64,000 nt of DNA from Yamagishiella unicocca (Eukaryota; Chlorophyta; Chlorophyceae; Chlamydomonadales; Volvocaceae). The translations under genes and the position numbers were made by a program. The notes under the pieces were generated by a model that worked only from the letters and a program-made list of their open reading frames with translations, made no database searches and was not told where the DNA came from. How positions within the stretch are numbered: position 1 is the stretch's first letter; every line of letters begins with the position of its first letter. Shown here piece after piece: positions 40,902 through 52,900 of this stretch. The stretch spans positions 62,001-126,000 of the forward strand of contig BDSL01000094.1 in the NCBI GenBank assembly GCA_003116995.1, written 5' to 3'.

Positions 40902-43900
40902 CTGCAGGTGCGCCGGAAATGCGGTGGGGAGCGAGAGCCCATCCAGGTGTGCGGCCAAGTAAGCACGCGGACGGCGCGTCACGCAACGTTGGATTGACAC
41001 ACGGGGCTGTGCTTGTGACTGCAAACGAGGGATGGCATTCGCGCTCCGATAGCGGTGTTGTTTGGCAATACGTTTTGGGGTTGGGGCCCACATCCGTCCA
41101 TCAGCAATAGCTGACGATAACAGCAACTACCGTAGACAACCGTCACAGCCGCTTCGGTACTTGCTTTGTTGTCCTGGCAAAATGAACATCCGATCGAAGC
41201 CATCGCACTCGGACTGCCGTCACAGCGGCTGCGGCCCCCCCCGCCCGCTGACGACCTCACCTCCTCCGCCATGCCCGCCAGTGCCAGCTCCGCGGACTGC
41301 CCGAGCTCCAAGCTGTACTCCTTCCGCAGCTGCATGCGCAGCAGCGCCGCCGCGTCGTCCGCGGTGAAGTCCGGGAAGTGAAGCCGCTGGCTGAAGCGGC
41401 TCTTGAGCCCCGGGTTGACAGTCATGAGGGCATCGATCTTCATCCGTTTTATCCATAGCCACAACGGCATCGAAAAGCAGGCAGCGGCGTGGGCGCGGGT
41501 CAGACAGCGGGATGCCCGGCAGGCGAGCAGCGAAACATTGTATGCAGCAAATTGGTTTAGATTCGATTCCAGTTTATTTTGCTCCCTGGCGACGGAATAC
41601 AAATCCAACATTACAATCCCCCGCAGGCACCACCCGCCGCTGCTCCTGCCGCCTCGCAATGCACCTCTCTAGCGCACGCACCTGGTCCTCGTACCCCGCC
41701 AGGATGACCACCATCTTGCCCATGAAGGCTGGCTCGGTCAGCAGCTGCACAATCTCGTCCAGGACCTGTGCGCGCACCGTACGGCGTGCACAGCCGCGCG
41801 CTTGAATGCGAAGTGGCTGGATGGACTTCAATGTGGACCGCTATCTTCCTAATCAGGGGCGCATCGTCGAACACGCTCAGAGCACTACCGCCGCTCAGGG
41901 AACGCGCTATCCCTACCAAAGCGTGTGGCACTGTGTAGACAGTGGATAGGCGTACGTCGCACGCGTACAGGCATCCAGTCGGGGCCAATTGCCGCTTGAC
42001 GCCTACAGCCTAATACCCCAAAGTTGCAGTCGCGCGATGCAACATTGAGCGGGTCAGGTACGCTTTTGCCTCACCTCCTGCATGAACTGCCCGCCGACTC
42101 GGGGGTTCAACCTGCATGCAGCACACGCACGGGGCAGGAGAACGAAGGTAGTGTGGGGTGGTGGCGGTAGGAGCATGTATGGCGCCAGGCGGCATCCCAC
42201 TAACCGTCATTGCAAATGGACTTACAGCCACACCACACCACGCGCCGGGAAACCACAACGTACGGCAGCTTATTGACGACTTCGGAAGGGGGGACAGATA
42301 GTGCTGCCTGAGTGCATGATTACTACAGCAGACTTCGGAGTCCGACCTAATTGTACGTGAGACACGCTCAACACTGCTGCATGACCATTTGCCACGCAGG
42401 TAGGGCCCAGCGGTGACGTCTGACGCAACACGAACGGCTGCAGCTGCTGCCGGTTCGTGCTGGGGGCGCTGAGGCCGAAGGCTTCAGTCTTTTGTCCTGC
42501 CGCCCAGGCCCACCCCTTACGTAAGCATGGTACGCCCCGTTGCCCTTCCCTCCCACCCGCCCACCTGTACGCCTCGTCAATGAACAACACTCCGCCCACC
42601 GCCTTGTTGAACAGCTCCCGGGTCTTGCCACTGCTCTGGTTCACATAGCCCGTCACGAAGTCCGAGGCGGAGCAGCTGACCATCTCCGACCCCGCCAGCA
42701 GCCCAAGCGACTCGAACAGGCGACCCACGCGGCGGGCCACAGTGGTTTTCCCGGTGCCTGCGTATACATACGCCGTACATTTAGATGGGCGTCAAGGTGA
42801 GATGCTACTTGTCCGCCAACCCACCCACCCCTCGAACGCGGGCGCATTGTTCAATTACCCCTCCAGCGCTGCCGCCTGCCGCGCGACTCACCGGGCGCAC
42901 CCACGAAACGGAAGTTGAGCTCGAAGCTCTGCAGCGGGTCGCGGCCCATCGCCTGGCAGGCGCGAATCGTGGCCTGCCACTCCCGCAGCTTGGCAAGCAC
43001 CTCCCTGGAGCAGCGGGGCCGGGCGTTGCGGGGTTGGTGGCGAAGTAGTTGATGTAAATCCTGGCGCTGGACCAAGCAAGCCCTAGCGCATATTTAGAGA
43101 GGGCTGCCCTGCGCGGCAAGCAGCCCCTGTCCATGGCGACCCTGTTTCCAATCGCAGGACTACCGCCACAATCGCAGACACTTCACCACGGGCGAAGCAT
43201 TAGCATTATGTAACTAAGCCTCCGCACCGGACTCGGGAACAGCTAAGGATAGTAGCAGCAGTGCGGTACCGATCGCTGATACATCCCACCCGGCCCTCGC
43301 TCGCTCCATGCTCTAACGATTGCATGGCAAGTCGGCACAGTTTGTTCCACTGATCATCACAGCTCCATCCGTGGCTGGTCCGACGCAGAGCCCCACCTGC
43401 CCACCCCTCGCGGTGGAGGGTGGGGGCGGGGGGTGGGGTGGTGGGGGGGGTGGTAGTGGTCCCGTCGTCCGGTCGTCCCGCAGCCTGTACCGCAAACGCA
43501 GTCTGCATCGAACTGAACCGCGTCGTCTGTGTGTCGTGTCGCCATCGCACCTCCGTCAGCGCAGCCCGCCAGCCCAGTGCCAGCCCGACACAGCCGCACC
43601 CCGGTCTTCCCCCTGCCCACCTGTGCTCCGCCTTCCCCTGCCCATGCATCCGCTCCCAGCCCACCACCTCCTGATACCTCATTAGCATCCCCCTCCGGGT
43701 CCCACGCCCACCCGCACAACACCATACCCCCGGGGCTCGCTGCCACCTCGCCCCGTCCCCCTCCACTGCCACCCAGGGCCCGGCGCCGCACTGCGGCAGG
43801 CGCCGGGCCCGTTTCCGATCGGTTGTGGAGTGGGGATTCGTCTCAAACGGACCGCACACGGACCGCCTGACGCCGGGGTTGCATGCCAGGTCTGCAATGT

Positions 43901-46900
43901 TTCTTGCCCCTCGCCGATATGTCTGCCCTCCCCGCATCTATCTTGTAGCGTCCCCGTCGGTCTCCCTAGCCAGCGCAATCATCCGGCACGTCACCGGGAT
44001 TTGGGGACACGGGCCGTACAGGGGTACGGCGTCGCGTCCCTATTTATAGCGGTCGGTTCGCTTTGAATCCGCCTCTTTTCTCGCGCCGCGCCACCAGGCG
44101 TCCGGGTTGTTAGCTTGCCTGCCTAGTCCTGTGCTTAGTATGCTTAACTTCCTTCCATTTCGCTTCTCATTTCGCGCGCCGCCCCTTCGCCCGCCGTCGC
44201 ATGCTGTTTGCTCCATCGCTCACGCTCTGGCCGGCGGCTCGGACGGCGGCTCAGGTGAGTTGCCGGGCTCTGGGTTACTGTTTAGCTTTTTCGTTGCGTT
44301 GTGTTTGCTGCTTTGCATGCTTGCGGTGGAGGGTGGGCGGGTGCCTTCGGCTGTCCTTTCGTTGCTCCCGGTGGCGCGGCGCACTCTGGCCTCGCTGGAC
44401 GCTGAAGCCGCTCTGGTCGCTGGACGCCCTCATCCCGCGTCACAAAACAGTAATAACTCGAAATCGGGCTGGGCTGGGTGGAACTAGGGTGGGGCTAGGC
44501 TGGGCAAACTAAAGCCGCGGCCGCGGAGTTCCCATGCGCCCAACAAACTTTCCTTCGGGTCCTCCACCTCCCTTCTCGTCACTCGGGCTTAATGCCGTTA
44601 CCCATTACCCCTCGCATTGCGCGCGTATCCTGCTGCCCACTACTGCCACCTACTTACTTGCAGCCGATGAGTTCATTGAAAATTCCGGACGGGTCGTCGC
44701 TGCCCGATCGCGGAGGTAGGAAGTCCTCCGCCCGCGGCATCTCCGCTGCGCGGCGCGCAGCCGGCAGGTCCCGCAGCCGCGCCTCCATGCGCAGCGCCGC
44801 CGTCGACAGCAGGTTGTTGACAGCGCCGGCGTTGCCAAAGTTGGGCTTGCGCCGCTCCTGTTCTAACGCCTCCACTGCCGCCAGCAGCGCCGTCTCGTCC
44901 AGCTGCCAGCCCCTGCCGCCAGTCAGATAATATCGGTACGTACCACATGCGGGGGGTAGGTGCCATGGATGGTAATCATAACGAACCAGGTGCGCGAATT
45001 GCTACCCTACCCGTGCTGGGCAGCAGGTAGGACTTCAGGAACGTTGGAATGAAGTAAGCGTGCGGTGCCATGCAATTACATGCAGCCCTTCCCCCTTAAG
45101 GCAGCAGAGCCAACGGTGCATGGCTGCGCCGGCGGTCCGTCCCACTGCTGCTGCTGACGCCGTTAGTCGTCTCGCTCAGCATCCGTGTGGCTATCTAGCT
45201 GGAACCGGGAGCGAGGCAAGCGTGCGTGCCGTCAGTGACGAGCTTGCGTGGGCCCCCCCCGTCCCGCTGCTGCCCGCCGCCCTGCCCGTGCGTGCTGCCG
45301 ACGACTGACCTCTTCCTCGCCGCCTCCATGGTGATCGCCAGCAGGTCCTCTGGCCCGTAGTCCTCAAAGCGCCACGCCTCCCGCATTTGGAACCTCCGCG
45401 CCAGCCCCGGGTTGGCCTTCCGCATCATAGCCTCCATCTGCCCCTCGTAGCCCAGCAGCAGCACGCAGCGGTCATCGCCGGGCACTCCCTGGACCCGGGC
45501 AACCAGCGTGTCGACCACCGCCTCCTGCACGTTCCCATGGACGTATGCATGGAAAGTTATAATGGATAGCAGGCCCCGAGTTAGGTCGTCACCCAGCCCC
45601 GGGTTAGGCCGTCACCCAGCCCCCGAGTTAGGCCGTCATCCAGCCCCGAGTTAGGCCGTCACCCAGCCCCGAGTTAGGCCGTCATCCAGCCCCGAGTTAG
45701 GCCGTCACCCAGCCCCCGAGTTAGGACGTCACCCAGCCCCGAGTTAGGACGTCACCCAGCCCCCGAGTTAGGACGTCACCCCGCCCCCGAGTTAGGACGT
45801 CACCCCGCCCCCGAGTTAGGACGTCACCCAGCCCCGAGTTAGGCCGTCACCCAGCCCCGAGTTAGGTCGTCACCCAGCCCCTAGTTAGGCCGTCACCCAG
45901 CCCCCGAGTTAGGCCGTCACCCAGCCCCGAGTTAGGCCGTCACCCAGCCCCGAGTTAGGTCGTCACCCAGCCCCGAGTTAGGCCGTCACCCAGCCCCCGA
46001 GTTAGGACGTCACCCAGCCCCCGAGTTAGGACGTCACCCAGCCCCGAGTTAGGCCGTCACCCAGCCCCGAGTTAGGTCGTCACCCAGCCCCGAGTTAGGT
46101 CGTCACCCAGCCCCCGAGTTAGGCCGTCACCCAGCCCCGAGTTAGGCCGTCACCCAGCCCCCGAGTTAGGACGTCACCCAGCCCCCGAGTTAGGACGTCA
46201 CCCAGCCCCGAGTTAGGCCGTCACCCAGCCCCGAGTTAGGCCGTCATCCAGCCCCGAGTTAGGCCGTCACCCAGCCCCGAGTTAGGCCGTCACCCAGCCC
46301 CGAGTTAGGCCGTCACCCAGCCCCCGAGTTAGGACGTCACCCAGCCCCCGAGTTAGGACGTCACCCAGCCCCGAGTTAGGCCGTCACCCAGCCCCGAGTT
46401 AGGTCGTCACCCAGCCCCGAGTTAGGTCGTCACCCAGCCCCCGAGTTAGGCCGTCACCCAGCCCCGAGTTAGGCCGTCACCCAGCCCCCGAGTTAGGCCG
46501 TCACCCAGCCCCCGAGTTAGGACGTCACCCAGCCCCGAGTTAGGCCGTCACCCAGCCCCGAGTTAGGCCGTCATCCAGCCCCGAGTTAGGCCGTCACCCA
46601 GCCCCCGAGTTAGGTCGTCACCCAGCCCCGAGTTAGGTCGTCACCCAGCCCCCGAGTTAGGACGTCACCCAGCCCCGAGTTAGGCCGTCACCCAGCCCCG
46701 AGTTAGGTCGTCACCCAGCCCCGAGTTAGGTCGTCACCCAGCCCCCGAGTTAGGCCGTCACCCAGCCCCGAGTTAGGCCGTCACCCAGCCCCCGAGTTAG
46801 GTCGTCACCCAGCCCCGAGTTAGGTCGTCACCCAGCCCCCGAGTTAGGCCGTCACCCAGCCCCGAGTTAGGCCGTCATCCAGCCCCGAGTTAGGCCGTCA

Positions 46901-49900
46901 CCCAGCCAGCCGCAGCAGGTAGATCGACGCGACAGGGTGTGCGATAGATGCGCAGTAAGGTGGACGAACCATCAGCTCATATCATGTGGTTGCGCAACCT
47001 GATGAGATGGACGCGCGTGCAGGGCAACAAGGGCTGCAGCGTTGCAATGGTGGTGGCTGTTGCCTGGCTTTGGATAGATGCTGCGATGCCTTGATACGAT
47101 GACGGCGTACGTCCTCTCTGATGTACTCATATTGCCATCAGGCGCAGTGCCACGCATACTTCACAGTCCTTAGTACGACGTACGCCACTCACCCGGAACG
47201 GGTCGCCGCTCCTCTCGGAGTACAGGCCGTACGCCTCATCGATCACCAGCACGCAGCCCCGGGTGGCCTCCAGGATGGCCTCGGTGCGCTTCTCGCTTTC
47301 CCCCAGGACGCTGCCGATGAAGTCCGAGGGCACCCGCACCTCCACGTCGCCCTTGCTCAGCAGCCCCAGGTCACGCAGGATGCGCCCGTAGATGCTGGCG
47401 ATTGTGGTTTTACCTGCCAGCCGCCATGCACAAACGGTGATGCAACACAACACACTGAGGTGGACGGATGCGCACGAACAGGCAGGGGCACGGCATCACA
47501 GGACACGCCGCATGCTTGGCATGCAAAGTTTAGTCGAGCCGGCCCATTCCTGAACCTTTGATGTGCGATGTCGGCAGCTGATGCCGAGCCGGTGAGCCTC
47601 GCTCAACAGCGCGGTTTGGTTCGTGAGGGCATCCCCTCACCCGTGCCCGGATTGCCCAGGAATATGCGGTTGAGGTTGACGGCCTTGAGCGGTCGCTCCT
47701 GCTCCTCCAGCTCGGCGTTGGTGCGGATAAGGCCCAGCAGGTCGTCAACCTGTGAGTGGGCGGCAGCAGAGTCAGAGCGGAGCACAATGCAGTCGACGGA
47801 ACACTGGTGATGCGGACGACTATTAGCATTTGCTTTGGCGCGCAGGTAGCCCAGCCAGCAGCGTAAGCGACGCAAGCAAGTCTCCCACTCTCATAACAGG
47901 GTGCACCAGGTGGCAGGCATGTTTGTGTCCGGCTGCCAATCCAGAGCCTTTCAACGACGACAACATGTTGCTGCGGAGCTCCGGCGGGGTTCCGAGCCCG
48001 CCTGCTGCCTACCTGCTGCTTCACCGCCGCTAGGCCGCGCATGGCTTGCAGCTCCCGCAGCGCCTCGCAGCCGCTGACGTCCAGCTCCTTCACCCCCAGC
48101 AGGTCCTCGCGCACCAGCAGCAGCGTGTTGGGGGACAGCCCGTTGCGGCGGTCCGCCAGCACCCGTGCGGACTGCCGGCGCTGCGCTTGCTCGTAGGCGT
48201 TGCGGATCGCCCGGGCGTTGCCGAAGCCCACGGTGCCACGCTGGCGGCCAAGGCGGCGGGCGGCGATGCGCAGGTGCCGCTCGTCGGCGACGGTGAAGCA
48301 CGGCTCGGCGTCGTTGGCGATGAGGTCCCGGAAGATGACGAACAACTCGTCGTCCGAGTAGTCCGGGAAGTTGAACTCCTGGAAGGCCGCACGCAAGGAA
48401 AGTCATCACCGTGCGAGTACAGCACGCACGGTCGAGCGATAACGAAACAGCGCGGGATGTGGTCAGGAGAAGGGAGTACCGTACATAGCGGTTGGCCAAT
48501 GCACGATGATCCTGACTCGTACATTTCACACCGGCGCATCAGGCAACTCTTCTGGGTCACCATCAACACCCATTCGCACGCACTCATCACCTGGATGAAG
48601 CGGCTGGGCAGCCCCTCGTTGTGCGCCATCAGGTCCTCCATCTGCTTCTTGTAGCCCGCCAGGACCACCACCAGCTTGCCGCGACGGGTCTCCATCTCGG
48701 GCAGCAGGTAGTCGAGAACCTGGGGTGTACGGCATTGTACGGCATTGTACAGCATACGGTAGCTTCAAGCACGGCAGCCGGTGAGTGCATGGCAGATGGG
48801 ATGCAAGCTCGCATATATATTTGCAGCTAGATAGCTCGGAGTAGCGCGACACACCCACGCAAGGTGGGGTACCGTAACAAGGCGCGTGCCTCACCCTGCA
48901 GCTACATCCTGCACACCCAGCAGCACCTCCTGCTACTGCTCCAGTTCTACCGGTCAGTTCACTCGTAAGTTGGTGTCAGACCCGCGTACCCACCCAGCTG
49001 CCCGGTCACTGCCTTGATAGATGCGCTGCATCAATAGCTAGGCTGCTACTGCCGAGGCTACCAACTGCCAGCGGTGCTACAAACGAACGGGCCAAGCATT
49101 GCAGCGCTGTTAGCCCTCCCGCCCCCGTCACCTGTGTGCCCTCCCGCCCTGGTCACGTGTCCGCCCTGCCTCCCGCCCCTGGTCACCTGTGCACCCTGCC
49201 TCCCGCCCTGGTCACCTGTCTGCCCTGCCTCCCGCCCCTGGTCACCTGTGCACCCTGCCTCCCGCCCTGGTCACCTGTCTGCCCTGCCTCCCGCCCCTGG
49301 TCACCTGTGCACCCTGCCTCCCGCCCTGGTCACCTGTCCGCCCTGCCTCCCACCCTGGTCACCTGTGCACCCTGCCTCCCGCCCTGGTCACCTGTGCACC
49401 CTGCCTCCCGCCCTGGTCACCTGTGCACCCTGCCTCCCACCCTGGTCACCTGTCCGCCCTGCCTCCCGCCCTGGTCACCTGTCCGCCCTGCCTCCCGCCC
49501 TGGTCACCTGTGCACCCTGCCTCCCGCCCCTGGTCACCTGTGCACCCTGCCTCCCGCCCTGGTCACCTGTGCACCCTGCCTCCCGCCCTGGTCACCTGTC
49601 CGCCCTGCCTCCCGCCCTGGTCACCTGTGCACCCTGCCTCCCGCCCCTGGTCACCTGTGCACCCTGCCTCCCGCCCTGGTCACCTGTCCGCCCTGCCTCC
49701 CACCCTGGTCACCTGTGCACCCTGCCTCCCACCCTGGTCACCTGTGCACCCTGCCTCCCGCCCTGGTCACCTGTCCGCCCTGCCTCCCACCCTGGTCACC
49801 TGTGCACCCTGCCTCCCGCCCCTGGTCACCTGTGCACCCTGCGTCCCGCCCCTGGTCACCTGTGCACCCTGCCTCCCGCCCCCCCCCACCTGCGCGCCCA

Positions 49901-52900
49901 TGGGGTTCGTCTTGGGGTTGAGCTGGTAGGCCTCATCCAGGAACAGCACCCCGCCCTTCTCCAGCTTGCCCAGCTGCTCCTTGAGCTTGGTGACGCCGCC
50001 CGTCAGCAGCTCGGAGCCGCTCGTCTCCACCACCTGGCGCAGGGCCGAACTCAACCATTTAAGGCACCACGCATACGCACGCACTGTGAGCAGGAGGAGC
50101 CAAAGGCTTTGCTGTCTAGCCAGCATCTTGACATAAGGTTAAACGCAGATGACATCATCTTAATTACTAATTTGGCATCTGAAGGGTACGCGCGCTGTGA
50201 CAATGTGCGTGACGCGCCCTCAATTATGCCGCGGCGGCCGCGGCCCTCAATTGCGTGATGCGCCCTCAATTGCGACGCGGTGGCCGCCGCCGCGGCGGCC
50301 GCCGCCCCCGCAGTTCGGTTTGGTCCCATTCGATCGGGATTTCAAGTCCGCTGTAACGTCATTCTCTCAACGCGGGACAACGGACGTGCCCCATGCCTTT
50401 CTCGCCTACCCAACAGCTCCAGGTCTAGAGGCCGCTCAAACAACGGGCACCTGAGCTGCACAAGACAACCAGCCACGCACCCAGCCACCTGCGCACGCAC
50501 CTGAACTGCGCGAAACTCAACCAGCCACGCACCCAGCCACCTGCGCACGTACCTCCGAGCCAGGCAGCACCCCCAGCTCATTCAGCAGCTCGGCGTACAG
50601 CCGTGCCACCGTCGTTTTCCCGGTACCCGGGTTGCCGTAGAACCGTACATTGTACTGCTTTGCGCCAAGGCTGCGGCCGCGCTCCTTGTCCAGCCCAACC
50701 TGTGCGCATCAGGTAGCGACAACAGCGGCGGACAAGCGCTTCCGAACTTGGACCACGAGGCTAGATGTACCTATGCCTGCCGCGGAAAGCACTACTCCTG
50801 CTAGGAAGGAATGACTAGACAGCTACGAAGACAGTTAACTCATGAACACGTGGCATATTATTATCACACGACAGATGGGCGCTTTGTGACGGTTAACACA
50901 CTGGTGGGCTGAATACAAGCATGCAACAACCCTGCCCGCCGGAGTTCCCCCCCGCCACCGACCCACCGCAGCCGCCAGCTCAAACATCGCCTGCTTGATC
51001 GGCGCCATGCCTGTCAGCTTCAGCAGTTTTGACAGACACGGGCTCGTCTTAGTCCGCTCCTCCCACTCGCGCTGTCGCTGCCCGGCGCCGCTGCTGGCGC
51101 CACCGGCATTTTGTGGCAGCGCAGGGGCCGACAGATAAGGCACGCTCGCCCGCAACAGTTTCACAGCCTCATCCTGCAGCACGGAAGGCAGCTGCTGTGC
51201 AGCATCCGGGTGCAGCAGGCAGGCGAGGGCTGCACCCGCAGCCCGCGCGTGGGCACTCCGCGGCGTGGCCCCGGCGACGGGGTCCCGCTGCTGTGATGCC
51301 GTCAGCGCCGAAGCCAGGTGCTCAGCGGGGTGGCGCTCGGCCACCGGTGAAGCTGCTGCTGCTGATGGCAGCTGCACCGGAGGCGGCGGCGGGCGCGAGG
51401 GAGCAGGCTGTGCCCCGGCACGTTTCTTTCCAGATCCCGACGCCGCCACCGGTGCCGCCGCAGCTGCTGTTGAAGCGGATGCTGAGAGACCCAGCTTGGC
51501 ACGGCAGATGGATGAAAGAGCGGCTTTGATGGGATCAACCGCATTGGCACCGGCGCCGCTGCCGCTGCTGCCCGGGAGCGAGTCGCCCGGCGCGGTGAAG
51601 TACTTGTAGGCGTCCAGCCACTTGCCCTCTTGGATCAGTGCGACGCCGCGTCGGAGCTGTCCGCCGCCAACACCGCCCTCAGCTCCCCTTCCTCCTCCAG
51701 CGGTGGCAGCCTCCGGGGCAGCAGCCTGTCCATTGTCCACATTGGGGACAGATGACGTGCACGAATAAGTCGTTGCGGCCCCGAGCCTTACTACTTGCAG
51801 CAGCCGCGCCGGGGGCGGGGGCGGATATATTGATGGGAGGTCCGCCGGACAGGTTCGGGCCGGGCGTAGGTACGTACGTACACATTGGGCAGACTGCGAC
51901 CGAGCAACCATCAGCAGGCGGTCACAGCTGGGGCGCAGCAGGCATCCTGTTCAGTGTATCCGGTCATGTGGTAATGGTGCGGCTCTCTCACAAACTCCCG
52001 CTCCCCCAGGTCGGTCCTCGCTTGTATTGATATCATCATTACTTGTCGGCATCCGGCACGTTTAGGGGCCCACACACGCACGAGCTGCTGGCACGAGCAC
52101 CTCGACATCTGGAACTCCAACCAGCCACACGGACCGCACGTGCGCGGCCCCGCTCATCATGTACATCGTACCTGGGCTGCTGCATAGCGGACGAGGCACA
52201 TCCCAATGTCGGGCTCGCAGAACAAGGCGCCCAGGGCGTCCGCCATATCGGCAGTAGCCTGGTGTGAGCCGGCAGTAGCCGCCTGGAGCTGCTCCCGCAG
52301 TGCAGCCAGCCCCGCCGGACCCGCCTTGGCGGCCTCCTCCAGCGCCTCCTTCCACGAGCTCAGCTGTGGTGTAGGAAAAGGAAAGCATCATTTGGCTACG
52401 GCGAGGCAAACGCCAAATCGCTCGGCGGGCATTTGACCAAAGCTAGCAATTTGGGACTTACGAACACACGACGCAATGGGCTAACCCACCGTGCGGAACT
52501 GCAGCAACTTCCTGGACGCCTTGGCCTCTTCGGTGTCTCGGCGCGCGTCTGCCTGCGCAGCGAGCCGCCGCTTGTCGTTTGCGATGCGCTGCAGGTCGGC
52601 GTTGCCCGAGGCAGCCAGCTGCTGCAGCTGGTCCGCAGCGGCGTCCAGGTCCCGACGTTGCACCTCCTCCTCCTGCTCAGCCTGGGCAGCCTGTGGTGGT
52701 GTCATCCGGACCAACCCGTACGTTGGATGTAGGTGCGGATGCACTCCACACATGGACACCAGCAAATGGTGTACAAGGCCCAAAGATTGCTTGGTAACAC
52801 CCAACGAAATCAGCCCCCACACGCCATCACGCACGCATCGCTCGCGCTCCTGCCTGCCTACCTAGCTACCTCCTCCCCTGTGTGTTTGCACCTCAAGCAT

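Noticed and set aside
45572..46908. CRISPR-like array
   Set aside because: Units are contiguous with no unique spacers, and the array sits in a eukaryotic intron; it is a minisatellite.
49074..50258. 394-codon plus-strand open frame
   Set aside because: It is a translation of the 29/30-bp minisatellite; all three frames are open, and it is antisense to the AAA+ 1 exons.
41261..50699. Bacterial contamination carrying cbbX
   Set aside because: The AAA+ modules are cut by many phase-consistent spliceosomal introns and joined to a eukaryotic helicase.
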